From WYEG01 sp049414625 (lineage in GTDB: Bacteria; Desulfobacterota; Thermodesulfobacteria; Thermodesulfobacteriales; Thermodesulfobacteriaceae): DNA of 64,000 nucleotides. Position numbers and translations under genes: made by a program. Under the pieces are notes generated by a model. That model saw only the letters and a program-made list of their open reading frames with translations, was not told the DNA's origin and ran no database searches. Shown one piece after another: positions 16,995 through 25,214 of the stretch; positions within the stretch are counted from its first letter, which is position 1; each line of letters begins with the position of its first letter. The stretch lies in the NCBI GenBank assembly GCA_049414625.1, contig JBMSAU010000138.1, positions 6,095-70,094 of the forward strand. The letters are read 5' to 3'.

Positions 16995-17222
16995 CTAGAT
17001 AAGGTCTATGTCTTCGGTAATGTTTACCGAAAACTGCTTGTATTTATCGATGAGCTCCCGAGTGTAGTGCTCTTTATCTCAGGCAAAGCCAACAGAAGGC
17101 AGATCCTCAGCTATCGGAGTAATCCACGAGCAAGCCCTGAAGTTGGTTTCCCATGCTTTAACGCTTCCGCTACCTATGAGGACAACCGGTCTTGGATGCA
17201 AGGTCCTGTAAAAGTTCTCCAT
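16995..17222 (-). pseudogene. Flavin reductase-like (FMN split-barrel) gene remnant
   Basis: ATG 17220-17222, preceded by GGGAGGG, opens a frame reading MENFYRTLHPRPVVLIGSG, then ACSWITPIAEDLPSVGFA. TGA follows at 17079-17081 (codon 48), and the same frame continues HYTRELIDKYKQFSVNITED up to TAG at 16995-16997. This matches the N-terminal third of flavin reductase/FMN-binding split-barrel proteins (normally 160-200 residues). It has one in-frame nonsense codon and then loses its C-terminal two thirds. It lies between the two ABC-2 permease genes of one operon, on the same strand. Confidence 0.75.
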
Positions 17223-17251
17223 GATAAACCCTCCCTTCTGGATTGTTGAAA

Positions 17252-18361
17252 TTACATCCTTTTACGAAAGTTTAGGATGGTTGCCGTGTAGACAATAAGA
17301 GCATAGATAAAAAGGCTAAAAAGGTTTGGTAGTAAGTAGGAGATGGGAAGCCCTTTCAGATACATACCCCTTACAATGTCCAAAAAGTAGGTGGCGGGAA
17401 TTATTCTGCTTATAAGCCTTCCGCTAAATTCCATACTACTAACTGGGTAAAGAAAACCTGAGTAAAGAAAGCTCGGGATGACAGTTGTTACAAAGGCAAG
17501 AAGCATGGCAGTAATCTGAGTTTTAGTTATCGTTGAGATAAAAAGCCCAAGACCAACGGTACAAAATAAATAAAGAATGCCTGCTAAGGAAAGAACTAAA
17601 AAATTTCCGATAAACTTTGCCTTAAAAACAAAAACGGTGATGAGAAAGAGCAATAAATAAGTGAGAAAGCTAACAAAAACATAGGGAATAGCTTTGCCAA
17701 GAATGACCTCCCATCTTTTAGCGGGAGAAGCATAGTAGTTTAGAATGCTACCAAGCTCCTTTTCCCTTACCACTAATAAGCAAGCAAGGATGACTGGATA
17801 AAAACAAAGGGTAGTAACCAACATCCCTGGCATAATAAAATTCTTGCTCTCAAGCCCCGGGTTATACCAAACTCGCGTCTCTATCTCAAACGGCGGTCTC
17901 ATATCGTCTTTGCCCTCACGGAGCTTTTGATTAAAAAGAGCGTTTATGGCTGTTAGGTAGCCCTTTACCACCTCAGCCCTGCTGGGATAGGTTCCATCAA
18001 CGAGTATCTGCACCTCAGCTCTTTCTCCCTTATAGAGCTTTTGAGAGAAATCTTGGGGAATCACTATGATAGCCCTGATTAAACCCAAATACATAAGGTG
18101 AAAGGCTTCTTCATAATTGTCAACCAAAGCGTAAAGCTTAAAGTATTCAGAATTAACAAAGCTATTTATGTATTCTCTGCTTAGCTTACTTCTATCATAA
18201 TCAAGAAAAGATACAGGCAATCCCTTTACATCAAAGTTTAATCCATAACCAAGCATAAAAAGAACTATCAAGGGAACAAAAAATACAAAGGTAAGATAAA
18301 GCCTATCCTTTATCAGCTCAGAAAATTCTTTTTTCACAATGCCAAAAAATCTGGTTAGCAT
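17252..18361 (-). CDS. ABC-2 type permease, YbhS-like
   Basis: Membrane subunit, 369 residues, with an N-terminal helix after FSELIKDRLYLTFVFFVPL, an extracytoplasmic domain containing VDGTYPSRAEVVKGYLTAI, and five C-terminal helices. VREKELGSILNYYASPAKRWE is the cytoplasmic coupling region. It starts three bases after the tandem ATPase stop, so the two are translationally coupled. It forms a heterodimer with the permease at 15850 (inference from the operon and the YbhFSR arrangement). Confidence 0.88.
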   Translation of the reverse strand: MLTRFFGIVKKEFSELIKDRLYLTFVFFVPLIVLFMLGYGLNFDVKGLPVSFLDYDRSKLSREYINSFVNSEYFKLYALVDNYEEAFHLMYLGLIRAIIVIPQDFSQKLYKGERAEVQILVDGTYPSRAEVVKGYLTAINALFNQKLREGKDDMRPPFEIETRVWYNPGLESKNFIMPGMLVTTLCFYPVILACLLVVREKELGSILNYYASPAKRWEVILGKAIPYVFVSFLTYLLLFLITVFVFKAKFIGNFLVLSLAGILYLFCTVGLGLFISTITKTQITAMLLAFVTTVIPSFLYSGFLYPVSSMEFSGRLISRIIPATYFLDIVRGMYLKGLPISYLLPNLFSLFIYALIVYTATILNFRKRM

Positions 18362-18364
18362 TAC

Positions 18365-20104
18365 TTAAGTTTGGTCTCCTTTCATGTCGTTAAGGATAAA
18401 ATCTACGAAGGCTTCCTGTAGGGGGGGAATAGAAAGCTCAATCTGATAATCCCTTATACCGGCTTCATCAAAAAGCTTGATTATTCTTTCGCGGTCCTCA
18501 TCAGGTGTGAAAGTTCTTAAGTAAATCTTGCTTCCGTATAAGGAAAGGTTCGCAAACCTATCTCTAAGAAGACCAAAAACCTCTCTAAAAGACGGAGACT
18601 TAATCTGTAAAAGCTTTCCTGAGATTACCTCAGCTCCTTTCTTTATTTCTTCAGGCGTTCCAAGGGCAATAAGCCTTCCTCTGTTCATGAGCCCAATTCT
18701 ATCGCAGTTTTCTGCCTCATCCATGTAATGGGTGGACACTATCACCGTTATCCCATCTTCTCTGGAAAGGCGGTAAATGACCTCCCAAAAGGTTCTCCTT
18801 GCTAAGGGGTCAACCCCTGATGTTGGCTCATCCAAAAACACAACAACCGGCTCATGAAGGACGGCACATAGAAGGGCTACTCTTTGCCTGATGCCAAAGG
18901 GGATATCCTTGACAAGCCTATCCTTCCACGGAGATAGCCCAAGCTTCTCGAGCAAACTGGAAAAGTCCTTTCTCCTTACCCCATACAATCCCGCAAAAAG
19001 TCTAACATTTTCCATCACTGTGAGGTCCCTATACAAGGAAAACCTTTGAGACATGTACCCTATGGTTTGCCAGAGCTTAGCCTTTTCTTTCTCTACATTA
19101 TGTCCGGCGATGAAAATTTCTCCCTCAGTTGGTTCTAAGAGCCCGCACATCATCTTTATTAAGGTGGTTTTACCAGCCCCGTTTGGACCAAGAAGCCCCA
19201 ATACCTCTCCCTTCTCTACCTCAAGGCTAACTCTTTCAACGGCTCGAAAATCTCCAAAGAGCTTGCTCACACTTTTACAAACGATAAGCTTTTCCTTTGA
19301 ACCCGATTTTAACGGAGGTTTTTTTAAGTTTATTGGCTTTTCTGCCCCGCTTGACTTAGTCCTGTTTGATATGCTCTGTATAAAAGCCTCCTCAAGGTTT
19401 GGATACTCTTCAGGCCTTCCCTGAAGAATGATCTTTCCTTGGAACATAAGGGCTATCCTATGGCAACGTTCAGCTTCGTCCATGTAAGAGGTGGCTATAA
19501 TGCCTGTAAGACCCTTTTCCTGAACTAAGGTGTGGATTATCTTCCAGAATTCTTGTCGAGAAAGGGGGTCAACACCGGTCGTTGGTTCATCAAGAAAGAT
19601 TATCTTAGGGAGATGAAGAAGGGTACAGACCAGGGCAAGCTTTTGCCTCATCCCGCCTGAAAGCGCCCTTGCCTGCCTTGACAAAAAGGGCTTAAGCCCC
19701 GTTATCTCTAAAAGTAGCTCCTTGTTTTGGCGGAAGACCTCATCCGGAATTTCCCTTAGACTCCGAAAGAAGCTTATGTTTTCTTCCACCGTCAAATTAT
19801 CGTAAAGGTTTAATCCGAGCCCCTGGGGCATGTAGCCTATGAAGGGTTTTATTTTTTCCGGGTCTTTCGTAACCTCAATCCCGGAAACAAACACATTCCC
19901 TGATGAGGGTTTCAAAACGCCTGCAAGCACCTGAAGAACGGTTGTTTTGCCCGCTCCATCAGGTCCTATTAACCCAAAGATCTCTCCCCTTCTTACTTCA
20001 AACGAGACATTATCTACCGCTAAAACATTCTTATGGTAATACTTGGTAAGCCCTTCTACCTTGATAACAGGGTCATCTAAGCCTTTATCTATGGCCTTAT
20101 CCAT
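18365..20104 (-). CDS. ABC transporter ATP-binding protein with two nucleotide-binding domains, YbhF-like
   Basis: 579 residues carrying two fused ATPase domains. Domain 1: Walker A GPDGAGKTT (about 48-56), signature LSGGMRQKLAL, Walker B IIFLDEPTTGVDP. Domain 2: Walker A GPNGAGKTT, Walker B VVFLDEPTSGVDP, but the signature is PFGIRQRVAL instead of LSGG. The same loss is known in the YbhF group, so one of the two ATP sites is degenerate. It energises the two ABC-2 permeases. The start overlaps the HlyD gene by 16 bases. Confidence 0.92.
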   Translation of the reverse strand: MDKAIDKGLDDPVIKVEGLTKYYHKNVLAVDNVSFEVRRGEIFGLIGPDGAGKTTVLQVLAGVLKPSSGNVFVSGIEVTKDPEKIKPFIGYMPQGLGLNLYDNLTVEENISFFRSLREIPDEVFRQNKELLLEITGLKPFLSRQARALSGGMRQKLALVCTLLHLPKIIFLDEPTTGVDPLSRQEFWKIIHTLVQEKGLTGIIATSYMDEAERCHRIALMFQGKIILQGRPEEYPNLEEAFIQSISNRTKSSGAEKPINLKKPPLKSGSKEKLIVCKSVSKLFGDFRAVERVSLEVEKGEVLGLLGPNGAGKTTLIKMMCGLLEPTEGEIFIAGHNVEKEKAKLWQTIGYMSQRFSLYRDLTVMENVRLFAGLYGVRRKDFSSLLEKLGLSPWKDRLVKDIPFGIRQRVALLCAVLHEPVVVFLDEPTSGVDPLARRTFWEVIYRLSREDGITVIVSTHYMDEAENCDRIGLMNRGRLIALGTPEEIKKGAEVISGKLLQIKSPSFREVFGLLRDRFANLSLYGSKIYLRTFTPDEDRERIIKLFDEAGIRDYQIELSIPPLQEAFVDFILNDMKGDQT

Positions 20105-21024
20105 TCTGCCTTAGGGTCTACCTTTAGAACCACATCTGCTGGCATTCCAGGCTTAAGTAACCCCTCAGGGTTTTCAACAGAGACCTCAGCTCCAAAGACA
20201 AGCTTAACCCTTTCGTCCTTAGTTTCTACATTCTTAGGAGTAAACTCTGCTTTCTCATACACCCGGGTTAGCGTCCCGTTAAAGTATCTATCAGGGTAGG
20301 CATCAACATAAACCCTTGCTTGTTGCCCAAGCTTAACTTTTCCGAGCTCTGGTTCAGGAATGTATACCTTGATGTAAAGCTTGTTTAGGTCGACCATAGT
20401 ATAGATAACCTGTCCGGGGTTTACAACCTCTCCCTCTTCAGCAACTCTTGAAAGAATTACTCCGTCTGCAGGGGCGTAAATCTTGGTCTCCCTGAAGTAA
20501 ACTTCTACTTCTTTTAGCTTTTGTAAAGCCGAAGCTCGCTTAGCCTCGGCTTGGGCTACATACCTTTCGTTAACTTTTAACTCAGCTAAGGCAGATAAGT
20601 AGTTAAGCTCCGCAATCTCAAGGTCCCTCTTTGAGACTAAGCCCTCTTGAAAGAGGGCTCCATGCCTTTCAAGGTCTCTTTTTGCCTGCTCAACCTTTGC
20701 TTGAGACTTAATCAAATAACTTTGAGCCATTAGGACTGTCTCTTCCGCAGCCTGGACCTCCTTTTGAGCAGAATACAACATGGCAAGGTATTCGTCCGGA
20801 CGAAGCTCAGCAAGAAGCTCTCCCTTCTTCACAGAGTCGGACTCTCTTTTATACAGACGGATTATCCGCCCCTGAACCTTAGAGCTTATGTGTATCTCCT
20901 TCCCCTCGACCCGACCATGAAGGATTAATAACCCTTTTGGTTTCTCCTGTTTCTTGAAAAAATAAAGACTTAATCCTACAAAGAGCCCTAAAACTACTAG
21001 GATTAGCAGAACCCTTTTTAACAT
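20089..21024 (-). CDS. HlyD-family periplasmic adaptor, YbhG-like
   Basis: Membrane-fusion protein of 311 residues. One N-terminal membrane anchor (VLLILVVLGLFVGLSLYFF) is followed by a lipoyl half (SSKVQGRIIRL), an alpha-helical hairpin of about 100 residues rich in Ala/Glu/Lys heptads, the second lipoyl half (IYAPADGVILSRVAEEGEVV) and a beta-barrel domain (KLGQQARVYVDAYPD). It links the inner-membrane ABC complex to an outer-membrane channel that is not encoded here. The ATG overlaps the end of trmB by seven bases. Confidence 0.9.
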   Translation of the reverse strand: MLKRVLLILVVLGLFVGLSLYFFKKQEKPKGLLILHGRVEGKEIHISSKVQGRIIRLYKRESDSVKKGELLAELRPDEYLAMLYSAQKEVQAAEETVLMAQSYLIKSQAKVEQAKRDLERHGALFQEGLVSKRDLEIAELNYLSALAELKVNERYVAQAEAKRASALQKLKEVEVYFRETKIYAPADGVILSRVAEEGEVVNPGQVIYTMVDLNKLYIKVYIPEPELGKVKLGQQARVYVDAYPDRYFNGTLTRVYEKAEFTPKNVETKDERVKLVFGAEVSVENPEGLLKPGMPADVVLKVDPKAEWIRP

Positions 21025-22067
21025 GCTGAGTTTAAATAACTTTTTAAAAATTTTTCCTTGCAGGTTGTTTTCAGGATGTGGGCTGACGGATAAACCCTTA
21101 AGACCTCTCTACAAAGCAATACAAAGGCTAAGTGAACAAGGTCTGTCGGGTCAGGGGGGGTTGCCTCATGAGAAGTTAGAATAACACCGTCTTTCTGATA
21201 AGGTGAAATGAGGATAAAAAACCGTTCCTTAAGGGAGCCCTCTTTGACTAATAGGTCAACAAGCACCCCATCATCTTTAAAGTAGACATCAAGAACTTTA
21301 ACCAAGTTTTCTTCTTTTTGGTAGATAATTCCCCTTGGGAGAGTTTCATAGAGTTTCTTGAAATCCGGATGTTGATTTAGCTTTAGGATGTTAACGATGG
21401 GCAAGAGCTCATCCCCCGAGATTTTTAATAAAGAATAATAATCTTTTACCCAGTTTGGAAGCTCAACTCTTTTTATTTTTTTAAAACCTGTAAAGTATAA
21501 TGTCCGACCTAAAGAAAGCCATTTTTTTGCATACTTTGTAGGGTAGAAGTCCTCTACTTCGGTTTTTATAACTTCCTCCCATAGAGGGGCAAAAGCTCCT
21601 GTTTTCAAGAAGAACTCAACAGTTTCTTCAATGTAGGGCTTGTAATCCGTTGCCATGCGAAAGAAGCCAGACAGTTTCAACCTATCAGCTAATAGCCATG
21701 GAAAGGCTTCATTAACTAAGCGATTTTTAGCCTGCTTTCTTTTTATCCAAGGGTCTGGGAAGTTTAAATAGAGCCCAGAGATTGCCTCAGAGGTGAAAGC
21801 TTTGCAAAGGAACTTTACCCCCTCCATTGGGATGAGCCTAACGTTTTTAAGTTGAGCCCTTTCTATTCTCCTCACCGCGCTTCTTAAAACTTCTCGAGAG
21901 TAATCAACCCCTACGAAGTTGACCTGGGGATTGTTCTTTGCCATCTCAAGGATAAAATCCCCCTTACCAACCCCGATTTCAACATAGATGGGGTTTGAGT
22001 TTCCAAATATTTCCTGCCAGTTTGGATAAAAAGGGAGATCCCTCTCTTTTAGGTAGAGCCTACTCAT
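21018..22067 (-). CDS. trmB: tRNA (guanine-N7-)-methyltransferase with C-terminal extension
   Basis: Methylates G46 in the tRNA variable loop using S-adenosylmethionine. The SAM-binding motif YVEIGVGKGDFILEMA is at about 29-44, NFVGVDYSREVL follows, and YLNFPDPWIKRKQAKNRL is the TrmB catalytic signature. At 349 residues it is about 130 longer than most bacterial TrmB. The extra C-terminal part has no recognised domain and recalls the extended TrmB of Aquifex-type thermophiles. First gene of the operon with the HlyD/ABC exporter. A weak promoter (AAGCAA 22098-22103 and AATGTA 22076-22081 on plus, read in reverse) lies only eight bases from the start. Confidence 0.92.
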   Translation of the reverse strand: MSRLYLKERDLPFYPNWQEIFGNSNPIYVEIGVGKGDFILEMAKNNPQVNFVGVDYSREVLRSAVRRIERAQLKNVRLIPMEGVKFLCKAFTSEAISGLYLNFPDPWIKRKQAKNRLVNEAFPWLLADRLKLSGFFRMATDYKPYIEETVEFFLKTGAFAPLWEEVIKTEVEDFYPTKYAKKWLSLGRTLYFTGFKKIKRVELPNWVKDYYSLLKISGDELLPIVNILKLNQHPDFKKLYETLPRGIIYQKEENLVKVLDVYFKDDGVLVDLLVKEGSLKERFFILISPYQKDGVILTSHEATPPDPTDLVHLAFVLLCREVLRVYPSAHILKTTCKEKFLKSYLNSAC

Positions 22068-22130
22068 ACTTCAATAATGTAATCTTCTTGAAATTTTAAG
22101 CAATTGGTATATTTTTAATTTTAAGATGAT

Positions 22131-22203
22131 GGAGGCCGTAGCTCAATGGTAGAGCACCGGGCTGTGGCCCCGGGTGTTGCGGGTTCGAGTCCCGTCGGCC
22201 TCC
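22131..22203 (+). tRNA. tRNA-His (GTG)
   Basis: Acceptor stem of eight pairs beginning GGAGGCCG, with the extra G-1 opposite C73 that is specific to tRNA-His. Anticodon stem CCGGG/CCCGG encloses CTGTGGC (anticodon GTG), and the T-arm is GCGGGTTCGAGTCCCGT. CCA is not encoded. It diverges from trmB. Confidence 0.95.
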
Positions 22204-22507
22204 CCGTTGACTAAGGTTGCAGTTATATAGAAACTTCTTTTTGTTCTAAAAGCCCATACTTTGAAAGAACAATCCCTTCTGCTTTTAATCAGTTTTCTAA
22301 ATTCCTGCTAGGAATGCATCTGCTTTTCTCGTAGAGCTCATAGGCCACTCCTTTAATTCTTCCTCCAAAGCCTTCCTATAAATGACCGACCCTCTCTTTA
22401 TATGTTATTTGTACAATTTTGTTCAAGCAGTTTACAAGGCTCCTTGATCCACTTTATTAATTCTTGAAAGCCATCCCCTAAACATTTTTTAACACTTTTG
22501 TTCAAAC

Positions 22508-22523
22508 TGCACATTAAGGTGAT
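22508..22523 (+). promoter_or_regulatory. Candidate NtrC-type enhancer site
   Basis: TGCACATTAAGGTGAT fits the NtrC dyad TGCACC-N4-GGTGCA at nine of twelve specified positions. It lies about 100 bases upstream of the sigma54 promoter, the normal enhancer distance. A single imperfect site is only suggestive. Confidence 0.4.
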
Positions 22524-22610
22524 AGAAGGCTGTCTTAAATGAGGTCCTTTATTTGAGGCTAATTCTAAACTTTACGCTACGAATAACCCCTTAGTCGTTA
22601 TAAAAAAAAT

Positions 22611-22627
22611 TTGGCATAAAAATTGCT
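22611..22627 (+). promoter_or_regulatory. Sigma54 (RpoN) promoter of the porin-amtB-glnK operon
   Basis: TTGGCATAAAAATTGCT contains the -24 element (TTGGCAT) and -12 element (TTGCT), with GG and GC exactly 12 bases apart as the RpoN consensus requires. Transcription would start near 22638, leaving a 30-base leader with AAAGGAGG. Ammonium-transport genes are classic RpoN/NtrC targets. Confidence 0.8.
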
Positions 22628-22668
22628 AGTTGATACTAAACATACATTTTTGACAAAGGAGGTGCAGC

Positions 22669-23490
22669 ATGAGGAAAAAGTTTATTGCTCTTGCCGCATT
22701 AGGATTATCTCTTCTTACCTTTTCAGCTAAAGCAGAAGACCAGGCTTCTGCTAACAACATCAGCGGTTCATTCTCTACAGGAATTTACAATAAATATGTC
22801 TTTCGTGGTTATGAATTGAGCGATGATAGCTTGGTCATTCAACCATCTTTAACCTTAAACTATAAGAACTTTTCTGTTAGTCTTTGGGGAAACATTGATA
22901 CCAACCAACAAAAAACTCAAAGTTTTGATCCTGGAGATAAATCCGGAAAGAAAAGTTTTAATGAAGTAGACCTTACTCTTAGTTATACCTATACTCTAAA
23001 TAAACTTTCAATAACCGGTGGATACATCTATTATGGAACTAAATACGCTGATGAAACAGAAGAAGTTTTCTTAAGTCTATCCTATGACACCATCTTAAAC
23101 CCTACCTTGACAGTTTACAGAGACATTTCAGCCTATCCTGGCACCTATGTTAATCTTAGCTTTTCTCATTCTATTCCTGTATACCAAAAAATTACTGCAG
23201 ACCTTTCTGCATCCTTTGGTTATTTTAAGGGAGATAGTAAGTATTGGAAAACATACGAAAGAAGCACGGGCGGTTATACTGGAAAAAAGTATAGCGCCCT
23301 CCATGATGGGAAAATTCAAGTTAGTTTAACCTATCCTATCCAAAAGAACATTACCCTTCAACCAACCGTTCAGTATTGGTTCCCGCTTTCTTCCAAGGCA
23401 AGAAGGACTATAGATGGAAACTCCTACAACCCTAACGGACATTTAGATAATACATTTGTAGCTGGAGTAAACTTTACATTAAACTGGTAG
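22669..23490 (+). CDS. TorF-family putative outer-membrane porin
   Basis: Predicted outer-membrane beta-barrel of 273 residues. The signal peptide (MRKKFIALAALGLSLLTFSAKA, cleaved before EDQA) is followed by alternating aromatic/hydrophobic strands: GSFSTGIYNKYVFRGYELSD is the family's conserved first strand pair, and the protein ends FVAGVNFTLNW with a C-terminal aromatic, as in barrel proteins. Being first in the sigma54-driven amtB-glnK unit, it probably admits ammonium or small nitrogen compounds through the outer membrane. That substrate is inferred from context. Confidence 0.85.
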   Translation: MRKKFIALAALGLSLLTFSAKAEDQASANNISGSFSTGIYNKYVFRGYELSDDSLVIQPSLTLNYKNFSVSLWGNIDTNQQKTQSFDPGDKSGKKSFNEVDLTLSYTYTLNKLSITGGYIYYGTKYADETEEVFLSLSYDTILNPTLTVYRDISAYPGTYVNLSFSHSIPVYQKITADLSASFGYFKGDSKYWKTYERSTGGYTGKKYSALHDGKIQVSLTYPIQKNITLQPTVQYWFPLSSKARRTIDGNSYNPNGHLDNTFVAGVNFTLNW

Positions 23491-23524
23491 AAAACATCAA
23501 ATCTATACAGGAGGTGGGTAAGCT

Positions 23525-24838
23525 ATGTTGAAAAGGCTTGTCTTCAACTTAATTGGTTTCCTTCCTCTTTTCTTTACCATGATTTTAGCATCACCTTTAC
23601 AAGTTTTAGCTCAAGAAGGTTCTCCTCCGCCAAAGCTTGACACTGGAGATACTGCCTGGCTGCTTGTTTCTACAGCCTTCGTTATGCTAATGACCGTCCC
23701 TGGTATAGCTATTTTTTATGGTGGGCTTGCGAAGAAAAAGGATGTCTTAAACACGATAGCTATGTGCTTGATTACTTACTGTCTTGTAAGCTTCTTATGG
23801 GTTGTTTATGGATATAGCTTGGCCTTCTCTGGTGACATCGCAGGAATCATTGGCTCTCTGGACAAGGCTTTCCTTTCTGGTGTGGGAATTAGCTCTCTTC
23901 AAGACACCATCCCTGAAGTTCTTTTCGCGACTTTCCAGCTTACCTTTGCGGCAATCACTGTGGCTCTGATATCTGGAGCCTACATTGAAAGGATAAGCTT
24001 TCCTGCATGGATCATTTTTACGATCCTTTGGATGAGCCTGGTTTATGTCCCAGTAGCTCACTGGGTATGGGGTGATGGGTTTCTCGCCCAATGGGGCGTT
24101 CTTGACTTCGCAGGGGGAAAAGTAGTCCATATTAACGCCGGAATTGCAGCCTTGGTCGGAGCCCTCATCCTTGGTAAAAGAAAGCAACCTTTGCTTATTC
24201 CTAACAACATGACCTTAGTAGTTATAGGAACTGCTCTTCTGTGGTTCGGTTGGTTTGGTTTCAATGCGGGAAGCGCAGTTGCATCAAACGAACTTGCTGC
24301 TCAAGCCTTTCTCAACACCAACACCGCAACTGCGCTAGCAGGTCTAACCTGGTTGTTTACCGAGTGGCTTATCACTAAAAAACCAACCGTCCTTGGGCTT
24401 TGCTCAGGAATAATCGCTGGTTTAGTAGCCATAACCCCAGCTGCCGGTTTCGTGAACATAGTTGGAGCCATCATCATCGGGGTTTTAGCAGGTCCAATCT
24501 GCTACTTTGCCGTCGCGTATTTAAAACCAAAGTTTGGCTACGATGATGCCTTAGATGTCTTTGGAATCCATGGCGTGGCTGGGATTCTTGGGGCAATTTT
24601 AACCGGGTTTTTAGCAGACCCCTCCATTAATCCCGATGGAACGGGGCTTTTCTACGGCAATCCTAAGCAAGTCTACATTCAACTCCTTGCCGTTGTCGTC
24701 ACCATCGTCTACACAGGTGTCCTCACCGCTGTAATATTGTATATCACAAAGCTTTTTACCAAGCTCAGAGTAAGTGAGGAAGAGGAAATCGCTGGGCTTG
24801 ATATTACTCAACACGGTGAAAAGGGCTATAATATTTAA
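23525..24838 (+). CDS. amtB: Ammonium transporter
   Basis: Inner-membrane Amt/Rh channel, 437 residues with an N-terminal signal peptide and 11 membrane helices. DTAWLLVSTAFVMLMTVPGIAIFYGGL is the Amt N-terminal signature. The pore twin His are in VVHINAGIAALVGA and FGIHGVAGILGA, and DDALDVFGIHG is the family motif. GAGGTGGG precedes the start. The downstream PII protein would plug the channel when nitrogen is plentiful. Confidence 0.96.
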   Translation: MLKRLVFNLIGFLPLFFTMILASPLQVLAQEGSPPPKLDTGDTAWLLVSTAFVMLMTVPGIAIFYGGLAKKKDVLNTIAMCLITYCLVSFLWVVYGYSLAFSGDIAGIIGSLDKAFLSGVGISSLQDTIPEVLFATFQLTFAAITVALISGAYIERISFPAWIIFTILWMSLVYVPVAHWVWGDGFLAQWGVLDFAGGKVVHINAGIAALVGALILGKRKQPLLIPNNMTLVVIGTALLWFGWFGFNAGSAVASNELAAQAFLNTNTATALAGLTWLFTEWLITKKPTVLGLCSGIIAGLVAITPAAGFVNIVGAIIIGVLAGPICYFAVAYLKPKFGYDDALDVFGIHGVAGILGAILTGFLADPSINPDGTGLFYGNPKQVYIQLLAVVVTIVYTGVLTAVILYITKLFTKLRVSEEEEIAGLDITQHGEKGYNI

Positions 24839-24862
24839 AACTAATCGATAGGAGGGGTTACC

Positions 24863-25201
24863 ATGAAAAAGATTGAAGCCATCATCAAACCCTTTAAGCT
24901 TGACGAGGTAAAGGATGCACTCGTAGCTATAGGCGTTCAGGGGATGACTGTAACCGAGGTTAAGGGATTTGGTAGACAAAAAGGGCAGGTAGAGGTCTAC
25001 CGCGGGACTGAAGTTGAGGTTCTTTTTCTCCCAAAGGTTAAGGTAGAGGTTGTCGTCCCTGACCACTTGGTTGATAAGGTGGTAGAAACTATTTTAAAGA
25101 GCGCTTACACTGGTTCTATCGGGGATGGGAAAATCTTTATCATTCCTGTTGAGGATGCCATCAGAATAAGAACTCGGGAAAAAGGCGAATCTGCAATATA
25201 A
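24863..25201 (+). CDS. glnK: Nitrogen regulatory protein PII lacking Tyr51
   Basis: Trimeric PII signal protein of 112 residues that senses ATP/ADP and 2-oxoglutarate and gates AmtB. The family start MKKIEAIIKPFKLDEVK, the T-loop GRQKGQVEVYRG, and the B-loop TGSIGDGKIFI are all standard, and Gln39 and Lys58 are kept. Residue 51, the uridylylated Tyr of enterobacterial GlnB/GlnK, is Val (RGTEVEVLF), whereas Tyr46 is present. Control by GlnD at Tyr51 is therefore impossible, leaving ligand binding as the likely signal. AGGAGGGG precedes the start, 24 bases after amtB. Confidence 0.95.
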   Translation: MKKIEAIIKPFKLDEVKDALVAIGVQGMTVTEVKGFGRQKGQVEVYRGTEVEVLFLPKVKVEVVVPDHLVDKVVETILKSAYTGSIGDGKIFIIPVEDAIRIRTREKGESAI

Positions 25202-25214
25202 AAAGGGGGTTGCT

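Larger units (their letters stand above)
22204..22668 (+). other. 465-base gene-free region upstream of the nitrogen operon
   Basis: No supported open frame. It contains a small hairpin (ATTCCT-GCT-AGGAAT, 22301-22315), an NtrC-like site (22508-22523), the sigma54 promoter (22611-22627) and AAAGGAGG just before the porin ATG. The rest is A/T-rich and shows nothing recognisable. Confidence 0.6.

Noticed and set aside
15575..22067. Possible antimicrobial-peptide or defence island around the exporter
   Set aside because: The genes are a standard HlyD/ABC/ABC-2 efflux set plus trmB; no precursor peptide, nuclease or toxin-like gene is present.
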